A stretch of 64,000 bases of DNA from positions 248,001 to 312,000 of the forward strand of contig CAVRQC010000024.1 of NCBI GenBank assembly GCA_963723205.1. Reading direction: 5' to 3'. The notes beneath the pieces were generated by a model, which saw only the letters and a program-made list of their open reading frames with translations, was not told where the DNA came from and ran no database searches. This document shows, one piece after another, positions 37,495 to 47,559 of the stretch (within the stretch, counting starts at the first letter, position 1; each line of letters starts with the position of its first letter). Both the position numbers and the translations under genes were made by a program. This DNA is from CAVQBP01 sp963723205. GTDB taxonomy: Bacteria > Bacteroidota > Ignavibacteria > Ignavibacteriales > Ignavibacteriaceae.

Positions 37495-40326
37495 TTATTT
37501 TATATAATCGGAATGATATTTAAAACCATACTTATCTTTCCTTAGTCTAAATGCTTTCTCACCGCCTTCCATTACGGAAGTAATTTCATCACGTACAATT
37601 TTGAAATCAATTGCACCTTCTGCCTTAATAATACCTCTTGTTTGGTTGCCAGATTCACGATAGTCACAACAAATAACAAGTTCTGCATCACCATTTACCA
37701 CTAAATTTGCATTATGGCTTGTAAAAATTAGTTGTCTTTTTCTTTTAGCTTCCCAAATGTTTTTTATAATATCTTCGATTGCTCTATTATCAATATCATC
37801 TTCTGGTTGGTCAATAATCAAAGGAGTTCCAGGTTGATTAAGCAATACCGTTAACAAAGCTGTTGCCTGTTGGCCAGCTGACGCTTCTGAGAAAGGGATA
37901 ACATCACCCATCTGATTATTTGTAATATATTTGAATTCAGGATTAAATTCTATTTCAGTTGTTGCAAGACTTAACCAATTATCTGGAGATAATACTTCAA
38001 CAATTCTTTTTCTATTTACCTCATTTAAGTCACAATTTGTTAATGTTTGTGTTTCTGGCAATTCAATATTTTTATCATCTGATATTTTTAATTCAGCAAG
38101 TAATTTTAACTCGTTTAAAATTTCTTTCCAAATATTTAGAGGATTTTCATTTTCAAAAATGCAATTACAAAGAGATTGCACTTTTGTCTCATTTATTCTT
38201 GTCCCTTGAAAAGCATTTGTTAATTGGCTTTTAATTTTTTCGATGTCAATGCTTTTTGTAACTTCCGCTTGTATTAATCCCATTGAAAGTTCAGAAAATT
38301 TTTCCGATTGTTCATTTAACAAGCTAACTTTATTTTGATGTAAAGAGAACCATTCCTCTCTTAACTGTCTGAGATCTTCTTCAGGGTTCCCAAATTCTTT
38401 TAACACTGAATTTCTTTCATTCAAGGAATTTGCTATTTCTTGAAGCCGAATTTCTATTCTTTGTATTTCATTAAGTTGAGTTTGATTTGACGAGGCTTTG
38501 GCTTTTGCTACATCGTATTGAACTTCGAAATCTGATTTGAGAGTTTCCCATTGTGTTATTAATCCATTAAGCTCGAGCAAATTCTCTTTGTTAATAGATT
38601 CTTGTAATTGTCTCACAATTGCTTTTACTTCATCAAACTTTTTTACCCTGGCTTCATCAATTGATTTTAATAATTGCTCATTTTCTAAAGATTGATCCGT
38701 TGGAAATTTTTCAGGATATTGTTCTACCGATTTAGTAAGTTCTGAAATCTTGGTTGAAATTAAAGATATTTCAGTTCGTGTTTTATTTATTAGATTTTGC
38801 TCATATTCATACTTCTGCTTTTTACCAATTGTTTTTTGGTCTTCCTCTGAGATACCGGTTAAAGATTTTCGTAAGCTTTCAACTTGATTGCTTAATGATT
38901 TTGTTTCGAGATTAAACTGGTTAACTTCATTCTGAATCTCTTTTTTTCGTAAATAGTTATTATAACTGCTCCTTATTTTTTTTATATTATCTGAAAGTTG
39001 AAACTTTAAATTATTTAATTGATTTGCAATGGGAAGTTGAATAAACCTTTTCAGTTCTTCTGTCCTTACTCCAACATTACTTAATTGTTTTTGACTATAT
39101 GCTTGAATAGGTAAAATTCTTCGAATTTCATCTTCTTTGACTTGTTCAAAAGTTCCATTATCTATTTTCAAAACAGTTTCTTTTGTAACTGAATTTCTTT
39201 TTACAATGTGAATAATTCCATTCAAACAAAATGTTACACGAACCTCACCATTGAATGGAACCAGGGTCTTTTCAATAAAAGATCGACTTCGTCTATCAAT
39301 TTCAGTTTGCTGTTCTTGATCTAAGTTACTTGTTGTTTGATCACACAAACCCCATCTCAGATATTCAAGTATTGTTGATTTGCCCGTTCCTCTTCCACCG
39401 ATAAGTGCTGAATATTGTTGATTAAATTCGATAGAAAAAGAGCCTAGAAATTTTGAATTAGTAACATCAATTTTTGCAATATATATTTGCGGTAAATTTG
39501 GAATAGTTTGACTTAATCTTGATTCTTTTGCTAAACATGCTTGCCTTAATGCTTCTGCAGTTGGAGTTGCCCACTTAACCCAAGTTGAATGTGCTCCCAG
39601 AACTCCAAAATCATTTTGCCTATTATCAGATGTTTGAAATACTGCAACACTTTTGTAACCATATTCACGTGCAATCCCATTGACGATATTTGTATTTCCT
39701 ATTCCGTGCTGTGTAATAGAACCATCCACATAGCCTCCTACGCAAGGCATTTTTTTATAATGTTCAGAATTACCTGCTCGAAGTAGAGTATGTCTCCCGC
39801 CTTCATTTAAGTTTGGAAGTACAATAAATTTACCTCTTAATGCTTCAATTGTATTGAGTTTGTCGTATAACTCTTCAAAGCCATTTACAATTGTATTTGA
39901 AATAGGTACAGTTTCAATTGTAGTAGTCTCTTCAGGTGAATTTGGAGTAATACCTAAAAGATGAAGGATTTGATTAAGGTTATTTATAGGATAATTAGCA
40001 TCAATAATTAATAAGGCCTGACAAGAAGGAGTTGAAAAGGTAAGCTCAAGACCAGGGAAAACTATAATATGATCATCATCTGGAATTGGTTCTCCATTTT
40101 CATCAAGTTCATTAATAGCGGCTTCTTTTATGATTGGGTAGAAACCAAAATCATGATGATCTGTTATTGCGACTGAATTTAATTTTAATTCTCTGCATTT
40201 CTTGATAAAATTAGCAGCATAAGTTTTTCGTTGTTCTAAAGTATTTGGTCTTTCACCACTCCAATTAATATCTCTTGGGGTGTGCACTTGGAAATCACAT
40301 CTAAAAAAGTGTGCTCCTTTGTCCAT
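37495..40326 (-). CDS. TrlF-like PHP-domain/SMC-type ATPase, possible defence protein
   Basis: 943 residues. N-terminal PHP phosphoesterase with metal motifs CDFQVHTPRD (about 10-19) and AITDHHDFGF (about 53-62). ATPase: Walker A GGRGTGKSTILE (about 309-320), a long coiled coil (400-720), ABC signature SAGQQ (about 820), Walker B PLIIDQPEDDIDN and the switch His in FTSHNANLVVNGD. This matches TrlF-type AAA-like ATPases, which combine a predicted nuclease with an SMC-like motor. It stands alone between mobile and repeat elements. A defence role is inference. Confidence 0.82.
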   Translation of the reverse strand: MDKGAHFFRCDFQVHTPRDINWSGERPNTLEQRKTYAANFIKKCRELKLNSVAITDHHDFGFYPIIKEAAINELDENGEPIPDDDHIIVFPGLELTFSTPSCQALLIIDANYPINNLNQILHLLGITPNSPEETTTIETVPISNTIVNGFEELYDKLNTIEALRGKFIVLPNLNEGGRHTLLRAGNSEHYKKMPCVGGYVDGSITQHGIGNTNIVNGIAREYGYKSVAVFQTSDNRQNDFGVLGAHSTWVKWATPTAEALRQACLAKESRLSQTIPNLPQIYIAKIDVTNSKFLGSFSIEFNQQYSALIGGRGTGKSTILEYLRWGLCDQTTSNLDQEQQTEIDRRSRSFIEKTLVPFNGEVRVTFCLNGIIHIVKRNSVTKETVLKIDNGTFEQVKEDEIRRILPIQAYSQKQLSNVGVRTEELKRFIQLPIANQLNNLKFQLSDNIKKIRSSYNNYLRKKEIQNEVNQFNLETKSLSNQVESLRKSLTGISEEDQKTIGKKQKYEYEQNLINKTRTEISLISTKISELTKSVEQYPEKFPTDQSLENEQLLKSIDEARVKKFDEVKAIVRQLQESINKENLLELNGLITQWETLKSDFEVQYDVAKAKASSNQTQLNEIQRIEIRLQEIANSLNERNSVLKEFGNPEEDLRQLREEWFSLHQNKVSLLNEQSEKFSELSMGLIQAEVTKSIDIEKIKSQLTNAFQGTRINETKVQSLCNCIFENENPLNIWKEILNELKLLAELKISDDKNIELPETQTLTNCDLNEVNRKRIVEVLSPDNWLSLATTEIEFNPEFKYITNNQMGDVIPFSEASAGQQATALLTVLLNQPGTPLIIDQPEDDIDNRAIEDIIKNIWEAKRKRQLIFTSHNANLVVNGDAELVICCDYRESGNQTRGIIKAEGAIDFKIVRDEITSVMEGGEKAFRLRKDKYGFKYHSDYIK

Positions 40327-40707
40327 TTTATATTAGCTCCTATTGTATTTTTGTGGTATAACATAATTATTAGCCGCTTTCAGCAACTTCTTTTTATTTT
40401 CTTATATAACAAAACTTTTCTTCTATAAGAAAACTTTTCTACACGGAATATTGAATATGGACAGCAGAGATAATCAGAATTTGCCCCTTTATCTAATATC
40501 CCTTATTACGTTTAATTCTAAATTATATTTTAGAAGAGTTATTTGCAATAAAAATTTTAAGAATTACTTATCAGGCGAAGCATTAATCGAAGCCGGACCT
40601 GTCCGGTGAAGTTTTATTAGGAGGTAGACAGATTTAGGGCAGGCAATATAAATAAAGCTCATCCCGGAAATAGCTGTAATTTCTTTTTTACACATTTCCT
40701 TCCTGAT
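40327..40707. other. Gap upstream of TrlF-like gene
   Basis: Contains the promoter region of the minus-strand TrlF-like gene. A 43-codon minus-strand ORF (40564-40695) directly after the neighbouring gene has a ribosome-binding-like site but no recognisable product and is left uncalled. Confidence 0.4.
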
Positions 40708-41190
40708 TTATTTACGCAAATTATTTAACACTTTCCCAGCTGTTTGCTTAAATGAAATACTATTCTTATCTAATTGATTTTGAATTGTTAATATAAGTTC
40801 GGATTTTAATTCCGGATATTTGAGCGTTAGATTGTATAGAGCTATTGCAGAATAATTTTTCGTTGAAACTATAACATCGGTAGAAAGTATCCACTCAAAC
40901 ATTAAAGTTGCTGCTTCTCCTTCAATTTCCTCCGGGATTCCACAATACATAAACATTTTAGCAAGACTTCGATCATAATTTTTTATTTGAGTTTTTTTCC
41001 TGTGTAAGAAAAAACCTTTAATTGCCGGAAACACGGTTCCCGGGCTTAACTCACATATATGACCGACAAGCCAAATAAAATGTGCTGCTATAGTTTTATC
41101 TAAATCTAATATATATAGTAGTCTGCGTAAATCAATTTTTTCTGAAATAATCTTTTTTTGCCAGGTGTTTTCTATTAATTTCTGTATCAT
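40708..41190 (-). CDS. HEAT-repeat-like cytoplasmic protein
   Basis: About 160 residues, all-helical, no signal peptide. Segments such as ATLMFEWILSTDVIVSTKNYSAIALYNLTLKYPELKSEL and a C-terminal KQTAGKVLNNLRK are typical of HEAT/Arm-like helices. ATG 41190 is chosen over the TTG two codons upstream. Function not known; isolated. Confidence 0.6.
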   Translation of the reverse strand: MIQKLIENTWQKKIISEKIDLRRLLYILDLDKTIAAHFIWLVGHICELSPGTVFPAIKGFFLHRKKTQIKNYDRSLAKMFMYCGIPEEIEGEAATLMFEWILSTDVIVSTKNYSAIALYNLTLKYPELKSELILTIQNQLDKNSISFKQTAGKVLNNLRK

Positions 41191-42421
41191 TTTCAACCAG
41201 GGAAATTTCTATTTTTTTCATTGCTGTCCAAATTAAATTTTGGAAGTCGAAAAAAAGTTAAATATTAGTTAAAAATAAAAATAATTTTCAGCATTTAATT
41301 TTTAATCCTCCCCAAAACATTACACAATTTTTCTTCTCAACTTTTCTTAATCCCGAAGCAAGTTCGGATAAACTCAGAAAAGTTGCAAAAGAAGCATGCT
41401 CTACAAAAGAATTGCTAAAAAATTACTCCATTTCGGCTAAGATAAATAAACTCGGACTCCCTGCCGGTTTCATTATCTTCAATCGATGCAGGGAGTCCTC
41501 AGACAGTATTTATCTTTTAATCCCGCCTGCAATTACTTAAACAAAAATCCGGCGGGATTAACCGCTCAATTACGTAATTTTTATTAACGCAATTCTTTTG
41601 AGGAGCAATTATCAATAAATCAAAATATCTTTTTTTGCTATCAATACATCTGCAGATTAAATCTAATAAACGTTTATTTTGGACAGGTTTGATTTTTTTA
41701 TATAAATCTAACACAATTCACTTTAATATTTTAATTAATGTCTAGCCGGGCGGTAATAACCCGCCGCCCTAAACGGCTATGTAATTTAAAAACGAATGAT
41801 TAATCTACTAAAGAAGTTTTTAATTTTCACTTTAGCAAAAAAGGGTACTTCACTTTCTAAATTTCGTTCCCATAAGCTGAATGCCGATTTGAACTTCGAA
41901 CATTTTTCACTCAAGTCCAATTATGCAGAAGCTTCACTACACAAAACGTTTTGCGCTTTGCTCTATGTCTGCTTTAACTTAACATTGCGGTTTTATTCTA
42001 CCTAATAATATTTTTCGTATTGTGCTTGTTAACTCAGAATTATTATCAATAGTTCTTTATTATATTATCGTATTTATTAAAATCTGATGTTAGAAAAAAC
42101 TGAAATATAAAAAGCCAAAACAATTATTGAAGGACCGGGAAATCTTTGTATGCAGGTTTTGTGAATATGCTCACTATATACTATCTACGGGATCGATTTC
42201 AGTATTAAATATACCTGTTTATTATTATATTATTAACAATAGTATTTATATGTTCCTGGTGCCTGCAGCCATTTATCCCTCCAAATGACTTATGGGTAAA
42301 TTTATTTCCGGTGCTTTACTTCGACTGAAATTTCTTATAAATTTAATTTTACAACCTATTAGTGCGGAGATTCTGCAGGAAGATACAGTTAAGCTTAAAC
42401 TGTATTAATCTGCAATATTCA
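41191..42421. other. Sparse 1.2-kb gap with three hairpins
   Basis: No convincing gene. Three strong inverted repeats follow each other: 41454-41498 (11-bp stem GGACTCCCTGC), 41518-41560 (10-bp stem TAATCCCGCC) and 41744-41778 (GC-rich compound stem). Short ORFs here lack ribosome-binding sites and domains. It looks like the site of lost genes that left their terminators. Confidence 0.5.
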
Positions 42422-45313
42422 ATGAAGAGTAAATTAGAAGATATCCTGAGAATCATTAACCAGTCTGATATTCCGGATGCAGAACGGAAAAGAACTCTCA
42501 TAAAAGCTGTTGAGGATCAGAACCGGGAACTGAAACTTGAGGCTGCCCTGGAAAAGGTGGGCAGCCGGGCTATGACAATGCGGCATTCATCTGACTTGCA
42601 GGAAGTGGTTAATTTGGTTGCTAAGGAATTGGACAACATGAACCTGGATATAACCGGAGTATTCATGGTTATCAATAATGACGAAATTGACAAACAGTTT
42701 ACATTTTGGGGGTCGACAGGTGTAGCGGAAACATATATGAAAAAAGCCGCTATTCCTTTTCTCGATCACTCCATTTACAGGGTATTAGCAGAGGGTACTA
42801 CCAGGGGGGAAAGATTTTTTACTGAGGAATATACCAAAGAGGAAAAAATTATATTCTTCAAACATTTATTTAAATTTCCGCCGTATAATTCATCAACTCC
42901 TGAATGGAAGGAAAAGGTTTTATCGCGTCAGGGCGGCTATACCAGGTCCGTTTCCGTTTCTCATTACACATCTATATTTGTAGTTAATCATTTTGGCAGA
43001 AAATTATCCGGCGAAGATAATGAAATCCTGAAACGCTTTGGAAAAGTTTTTGAACAAAGCTACACACGGTTTCTCGATCTGCAAAACGCAGAAGCACGCG
43101 CATTTGAAGCAATAAAACAAGCATCTACGGATAGAGTACGCGGTGAAATTGCCAGTATGCGAACTTCCGAAGATCTTAATCGCATAACCCCGATTATCTG
43201 GCGAGAACTTGAAACATTGGAAGTCCCTTTTACTCGCTGCGGCGTTTACATTGTTGATGAATGGAAAGAAAAAGTCCAGGCTTACTTAACCACGCCTAAT
43301 GGTAAATCACTGGGAGTCTTAAATCTATCACTGGATGCAAATGAACACATAGTTAATATAATTGAGCACTGGAAAAAGAATCAGGTTTACAAAGAACACT
43401 GGAACAAGGAAAAATTCATCAACTGGACAAAATCCATGATTGAAATCGGTCAGGTTCAAAATGAAGAAACCTACCAGGGCTCATCTACTCCGCCGGATTC
43501 TCTTAATCTGCACTTTGTTCCTTTCGCTCAAGGTATGCTTTATGTCGGAAATGTTTCTCCGCTTACAGAAGAAAAGCTTGAAGTAGTTAAGACCCTGGCA
43601 GAAGCATTCGCGTTAGCTTATGCCCGGTATGAAGACTTTAAAAATATTGAAGAAGCAAAAAGCAAGACGGAAAAAACTTTAAAAGAATTAAAAATAGCAC
43701 AGGAAAGACTTCAGGAGCTTGATCAGTTAAAATCCAGGTTCTTTGCAAACATCTCCCACGAATTCAGGACGCCGCTTACGCTTATACTCGGCCAGATAGA
43801 CAGCGTTATGTCTGAAAATATTGATGTTAAGGAGAAAGGAAAACTGCAGGTAGCGAACAGGAATGCCAGGAGGCTACTTGGCCTGATTAACCAGCTGCTG
43901 GATATCTCGAAGCTTGAAGCAGGCAGTATGGAATTAAATGCAGGACAGCATAACATAGTGTCATTTCTGAAAAGTTTGTTTTACTCATTTGAATCACTTG
44001 CTGAATCACAAAAAATTACTTTGAAGTTTGAATCGGGATGTAAAAACATTCCGGTTCTCTTTGATCCGGATAAAATGGAAAAAATATTTTATAATCTCAT
44101 TTCGAATGCTTTCAAATTTGTTTCTTCAAACGGTGAAATAAAAGTCTCAATCGATTCTAAACCTCCCTTTAATAAAGGAGGGAAAGAGGGGAGTTCGGTT
44201 GAAATCAGGATTAAAGATTCCGGTATCGGGATACCTTCCGATCGTCTCCCGCATATTTTTGACAGGTTTTACCAGGTAGACGGATCGGCATCAAGAAAAC
44301 ATGAGGGTACGGGGATAGGATTGGCGCTTGCAAAGGAATTAATTGAACTTCATAAAGGGAGTATCTCAGTTAAAAGCGAAGAAGGCGAAGGCAGTGAGTT
44401 TATCATCCGGCTTCCGTCAAGCGATTATAAGACTGAAACTGAAGAATTCATTAAAAGGCTGCCGGAATTATCTTTACAAGTGAAAAATTATAGTGAACCC
44501 GGATCTGCAGATACAAAATTAAAACCGGCTATTTCCCGCACCGGCGAGGATAAACGTGAGATCATTTTAATTGTTGAAGATAATCCCGATGTAAGAAGCT
44601 ATGTGAGCAGCCTGCTTGTAAATGATTACAGTGTAATAGAGGCTTCGGACGGTGAGGAAGGAATATTAAATGCAAAAGATGAAATTCCCGATTTGATAAT
44701 TACCGACGTGATGATGCCGGAAATGGATGGGTTTATGTTCAGCACGCAGATAAGAAGCGATGTGAAGACGAGTCATATTCCGATTATAATGCTTACTGCA
44801 AAAGCAGGACTCGATGATAAAATAGAAGGACTGGAGACCGGTATTGATGCATATATTACAAAACCTTTTAGTGCAAAAGAGCTGAGGGTACGGGTAAGGA
44901 ATTTAATTTACCAGCGAAAGCAGCTAAGGAAACGTTTCAGTAAATCTACACTAATAAAGCCTTCTGATGTTACCGCGGTTTCTATGGACCGGGAATTTTT
45001 AGAAAAGACAATAAAAGTTATTGAACAGAATTTTGAGGATCCGGAGTTCAGTATCGAAAAACTTGCTGATGAAGTTAACATGAGCATTTCGCAGTTGAAC
45101 AGAAAGCTTAATGCACTTGTAGCCCAGCCGGCGGGACGGCTTATCCGTTCGCTTCGTCTTCAGCGGGCAGCTGATCTGTTAAAGCAGAATGCAGACACTG
45201 TTATAGGGATTTGCTACAAAGTTGGTTTTAATGACCAGGGCTATTTCGGTAGAGTTTTCAAAAGGCAGTTCGGAATTTCGCCGAATGCTTACAGGAAGAA
45301 AATGCAAGGGTGA
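42422..45313 (+). CDS. Cytoplasmic GAF-type HK-REC-AraC hybrid regulator
   Basis: 963 residues, no membrane helix. Two GAF-like repeats, each opened by a signalling helix (LEAALEKVGSRAM; KQASTDRVRGEIASM), then HisKA (SHEFRTPLTL, His near residue 446), HATPase (IKDSGIGIP, GTGIGLALA), receiver (phospho-Asp in ITDVMMPEMDG, near 762) and AraC HTH (KRQFGISPNAY). Start at ATG 42422 aligns with the N-terminus of the kinase at 57781; the GTG at 42362 lacks support. A palindromic insertion sits in the HATPase. Downstream genes have the shared motif and are paralogues of those near the 21484 regulator. Confidence 0.9.
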   Translation: MKSKLEDILRIINQSDIPDAERKRTLIKAVEDQNRELKLEAALEKVGSRAMTMRHSSDLQEVVNLVAKELDNMNLDITGVFMVINNDEIDKQFTFWGSTGVAETYMKKAAIPFLDHSIYRVLAEGTTRGERFFTEEYTKEEKIIFFKHLFKFPPYNSSTPEWKEKVLSRQGGYTRSVSVSHYTSIFVVNHFGRKLSGEDNEILKRFGKVFEQSYTRFLDLQNAEARAFEAIKQASTDRVRGEIASMRTSEDLNRITPIIWRELETLEVPFTRCGVYIVDEWKEKVQAYLTTPNGKSLGVLNLSLDANEHIVNIIEHWKKNQVYKEHWNKEKFINWTKSMIEIGQVQNEETYQGSSTPPDSLNLHFVPFAQGMLYVGNVSPLTEEKLEVVKTLAEAFALAYARYEDFKNIEEAKSKTEKTLKELKIAQERLQELDQLKSRFFANISHEFRTPLTLILGQIDSVMSENIDVKEKGKLQVANRNARRLLGLINQLLDISKLEAGSMELNAGQHNIVSFLKSLFYSFESLAESQKITLKFESGCKNIPVLFDPDKMEKIFYNLISNAFKFVSSNGEIKVSIDSKPPFNKGGKEGSSVEIRIKDSGIGIPSDRLPHIFDRFYQVDGSASRKHEGTGIGLALAKELIELHKGSISVKSEEGEGSEFIIRLPSSDYKTETEEFIKRLPELSLQVKNYSEPGSADTKLKPAISRTGEDKREIILIVEDNPDVRSYVSSLLVNDYSVIEASDGEEGILNAKDEIPDLIITDVMMPEMDGFMFSTQIRSDVKTSHIPIIMLTAKAGLDDKIEGLETGIDAYITKPFSAKELRVRVRNLIYQRKQLRKRFSKSTLIKPSDVTAVSMDREFLEKTIKVIEQNFEDPEFSIEKLADEVNMSISQLNRKLNALVAQPAGRLIRSLRLQRAADLLKQNADTVIGICYKVGFNDQGYFGRVFKRQFGISPNAYRKKMQG
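44160..44196. repeat. Palindromic element inserted in frame in a coding region
   Basis: CCTCCCTTTAATAAAGGAGG inverted repeat adds roughly 11-13 residues (KPPFNKGGKEG) between strands of the HATPase domain, absent from the homologue at 24300. PPFxKGG-type insertions are known as dispersed palindromic repeats in several phyla. Confidence 0.7.
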
Positions 45314-45402
45314 CCGGGTATCATTTCAATTCTCTTGTCAGTCCACAGGAATAAAGGGGAATACAATCACATAATCAGAATTTGAGCAGGAAATCCGAAT
45401 TC

Positions 45403-45421
45403 TTGCGCATATTGTACAAGA
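45403..45421 (+). promoter_or_regulatory. Shared upstream motif, instance before second DUF2007-like gene
   Basis: TTGCGCATATTGTACAAGA, one change from consensus, preceded by AATCCGAAT. About 74 bases before ATG 45495, the same distance as the paralogous site at 28175. Confidence 0.65.
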
Positions 45422-45494
45422 TAATATTGCGTAGTACCTCTATTTTAACCACATCTCGTTAAGTCATCTATTCAAAAATTTTAACCGGAAAAAT

Positions 45495-45935
45495 ATGGTA
45501 AGGATAAAAGTGAACGGGACCTGCATGAATGACGGAAGGGTTGTGTTCGAAACAAATGATTTTATAGAATGCAGCGGGCTTATCATTACTCAGCCTGCTG
45601 AACTGCCAGATGGATGCCGGGTTGAAGTCATTGTTTCTTACGATGAAGAGGATTTCCTCTCAGGTAAGAATGGAATTGTGTGGGCAACGTACGATATTAG
45701 ACAGGCTGAGATTTTACACAGGGCTTTGCTTGCACAGGATATTAATATCGAAATAAAAAAAACTGAGGTCGAAAAAAGAGAATTGTACCTTATAAAAGTA
45801 ACAGGCCTTTCTGACCGGAGTGAAGCAATAGATTTTATCTGGAAAAGTTACAGCGGTCTTAATCTTAAGCCGGACTGGACTTACTCTGAAGGTGAGAAAA
45901 ATAAAAGTTTTGAACAATGGCTGAGCGGGCATTGA
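45495..45935 (+). CDS. DUF2007-like putative signalling protein (copy 2)
   Basis: 146 residues, aligning end to end with 28266-28706: DEEDFLSGKNGIVWATYDIRQAEILHRALLAQ and the SFEQWLSGH end are conserved. No signal peptide. Lies between an AraC-type hybrid regulator and a secreted NTF2-like gene, the same order as copy 1 with fewer genes between. Function unknown. Confidence 0.62.
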   Translation: MVRIKVNGTCMNDGRVVFETNDFIECSGLIITQPAELPDGCRVEVIVSYDEEDFLSGKNGIVWATYDIRQAEILHRALLAQDINIEIKKTEVEKRELYLIKVTGLSDRSEAIDFIWKSYSGLNLKPDWTYSEGEKNKSFEQWLSGH

Positions 45936-45985
45936 AATAAATAACTTTAATTAACTAATTTCAAAAAAAATCATAAGGAGTTACT

Positions 45986-46465
45986 ATGAAAACATTAACA
46001 AAAAGCATTTTTCTTTTTTGTTTAATCTTGGTTGCCTTTGCTGCTAACAGCTATGCACAGCAATGGACAAGCGAACAAAAAGATGTTTGGGCAGGGGTTC
46101 AAAAATATTGGGAAGTCGGATCAAGCGGCAATGCCCAGGCATTTATGGAATACTTTGATAATAGCTATAAAGGCTGGAATTATCAGGCTAAAGTTCCACT
46201 AGACAAAGCAAATACATCCAAATGGATTGATTATGATTCCAAAACCTATACAACGGTTGTATATACGATTACTCCTGTTGCAATTTGGGTAAAAGGCGAT
46301 TTTGCTTTTGCTGATTATTACTATTCTGAACTCGTTAAAAATAAAGAAACCGGAAAGATTGAAAATAACTCAGGAAAGTGGACGGATATCTTAATGAAGG
46401 AAAACGGTGTATGGAAGTTGATAGGTGATCACGGTGGAAGAACATCAAAACGGAATGACAATTAA
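45986..46465 (+). CDS. Secreted NTF2-fold protein (copy 2)
   Basis: 159 residues with signal peptide (ending NSYAQ). Highly similar to 30643-31122 across the whole length (KDVWAGVQKYWEVGSSGNAQAFMEYFD ... WTDILMKENGVWKLIGDHGG). TAAGGAG precedes ATG, followed by the same type of terminator. Function unknown; the NTF2 fold suggests binding of a small ligand. Confidence 0.8.
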   Translation: MKTLTKSIFLFCLILVAFAANSYAQQWTSEQKDVWAGVQKYWEVGSSGNAQAFMEYFDNSYKGWNYQAKVPLDKANTSKWIDYDSKTYTTVVYTITPVAIWVKGDFAFADYYYSELVKNKETGKIENNSGKWTDILMKENGVWKLIGDHGGRTSKRNDN

Positions 46466-46475
46466 TTTTATTAAG

Positions 46476-46507
46476 AAGGGAGATAATAAACATTATCTCC
46501 CTTTTAA
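46476..46507 (+). terminator. Rho-independent terminator
   Basis: 11-bp stem AAGGGAGATAA / TTATCTCCCTT, loop TAAACA, T run. Counterpart of 31141-31169 after the paralogous gene. Confidence 0.85.
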
Positions 46508-46653
46508 TTTTAATCAGGTAAACAGTCAAAATTGTTTTGCTCACATGCACTTTTCAAAAATGTTTTAAAGAGTGAATTTATTTTTTATTCGCGGAATTAA
46601 TATAAAATACTTAGTAAATATTTTTTCCCGATAATCTAAAAGGAGTTACTGTT

Positions 46654-47181
46654 ATGAAAAATTTAGTTAAAACAATTTTAGAAGCAAGTTCTTTGTTTTT
46701 AATAATTGCTCTCATTTTTACAGCAGGCTGTCAGCAGCAGAAACCGGATCCGTCAGCGAAATTTAAACCGATCATAAATAAGCTGGAAGATGCCTGGAAC
46801 GGTAGAAATATTGACTCACTGGATGCGATCTTTGCCCCGGACTTTGAGCGCAGTGTAAATAATCAGCCGGTTGCCAAAGGTGTTGAGGGATATAAAAAAG
46901 CTATTGAAGGTTTAAGAACGGCTTTTCCTGACCTCAAATTAACTTTAGATAACCAGGTTTACGGTGAAAATGGTGTGGCTACCCGGTGGGTTATAACAGG
47001 CACAAATACCGGTCCCGGCAAGATGCCTCCCACCGGTAAAACCGTAAATTATTGGGGTGAATCCATTGTACATATAGTCAATGGTAAGATTACGAAAGAG
47101 ATAGTTGCATTTGATAATCAGGAACTAATGGAACAGCTTGGATATACAATGATGCCGCCGGCTTCGGAGAAGAAGAAATAA
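46654..47181 (+). CDS. Lipoprotein with SnoaL ester-cyclase-type domain
   Basis: 175 residues. Lipobox TAGC after a hydrophobic signal. Domain: LEDAWNGRNIDSLDAIFAPDFERS, GVEGYKKAIEGLRTAFPDLKLTLD, GTNTGPGKMPPTGKTVNYWGESIVHIVNGKI, as in SnoaL/aldol-condensation-type proteins and the protein at 29088. Periplasmic. AAAAGGAG precedes ATG. Confidence 0.85.
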   Translation: MKNLVKTILEASSLFLIIALIFTAGCQQQKPDPSAKFKPIINKLEDAWNGRNIDSLDAIFAPDFERSVNNQPVAKGVEGYKKAIEGLRTAFPDLKLTLDNQVYGENGVATRWVITGTNTGPGKMPPTGKTVNYWGESIVHIVNGKITKEIVAFDNQELMEQLGYTMMPPASEKKK

Positions 47182-47559
47182 ATTACATAACTGTCTGCAG
47201 AGGATGCAAATCTGCATCAACTGCGGATTCTGACTGAAAATATTCTGGGTTAATAATGCATAGAGAAAAGCGTATAGCGCATGGCATTGTCCTGCGCTGT
47301 GCTTTTATACTTTTATATTTTGAACATTGTGCTTATAAACACACACATATATATATAGTTTTTAATAATATTGTTTTGGTTTGATATTAACACTCTTGCC
47401 TTATATAAAAATCAAAAGTTTATTTTTATAAGTTATGCTTTCATTAAAGATTGATGTAAAATCTTCAACTGCTTTTTATTGATAACAATATAAAAGCGTT
47501 ATTTCATATAATACTTCGAAGTTCGTTACAAATTTTCTAATTTTTTGAAAGACTGATGT
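47182..47559. other. Gap with one terminator, then AT-rich leader
   Basis: Holds the terminator at 47266-47306, a short TA repeat near 47345, and an AT-rich leader before the RsbW-type gene. No gene seen. Confidence 0.4.
47266..47306 (+). terminator. Probable terminator hairpin
   Basis: Interrupted stem AAAAGC / GCTTTT and AGCGCA / TGCGCT around an 11-base loop, after the SnoaL lipoprotein gene. Confidence 0.7.

Noticed and set aside
40564..40695. 43-codon minus-strand ORF after the HEAT-like gene
   Set aside because: The ribosome-binding-like site is only two bases from the ATG and the product has no recognisable feature.
41517..42005. Two short ORFs in the gap
   Set aside because: One overlaps hairpin sequence and both lack starts with ribosome-binding sites and any family likeness.
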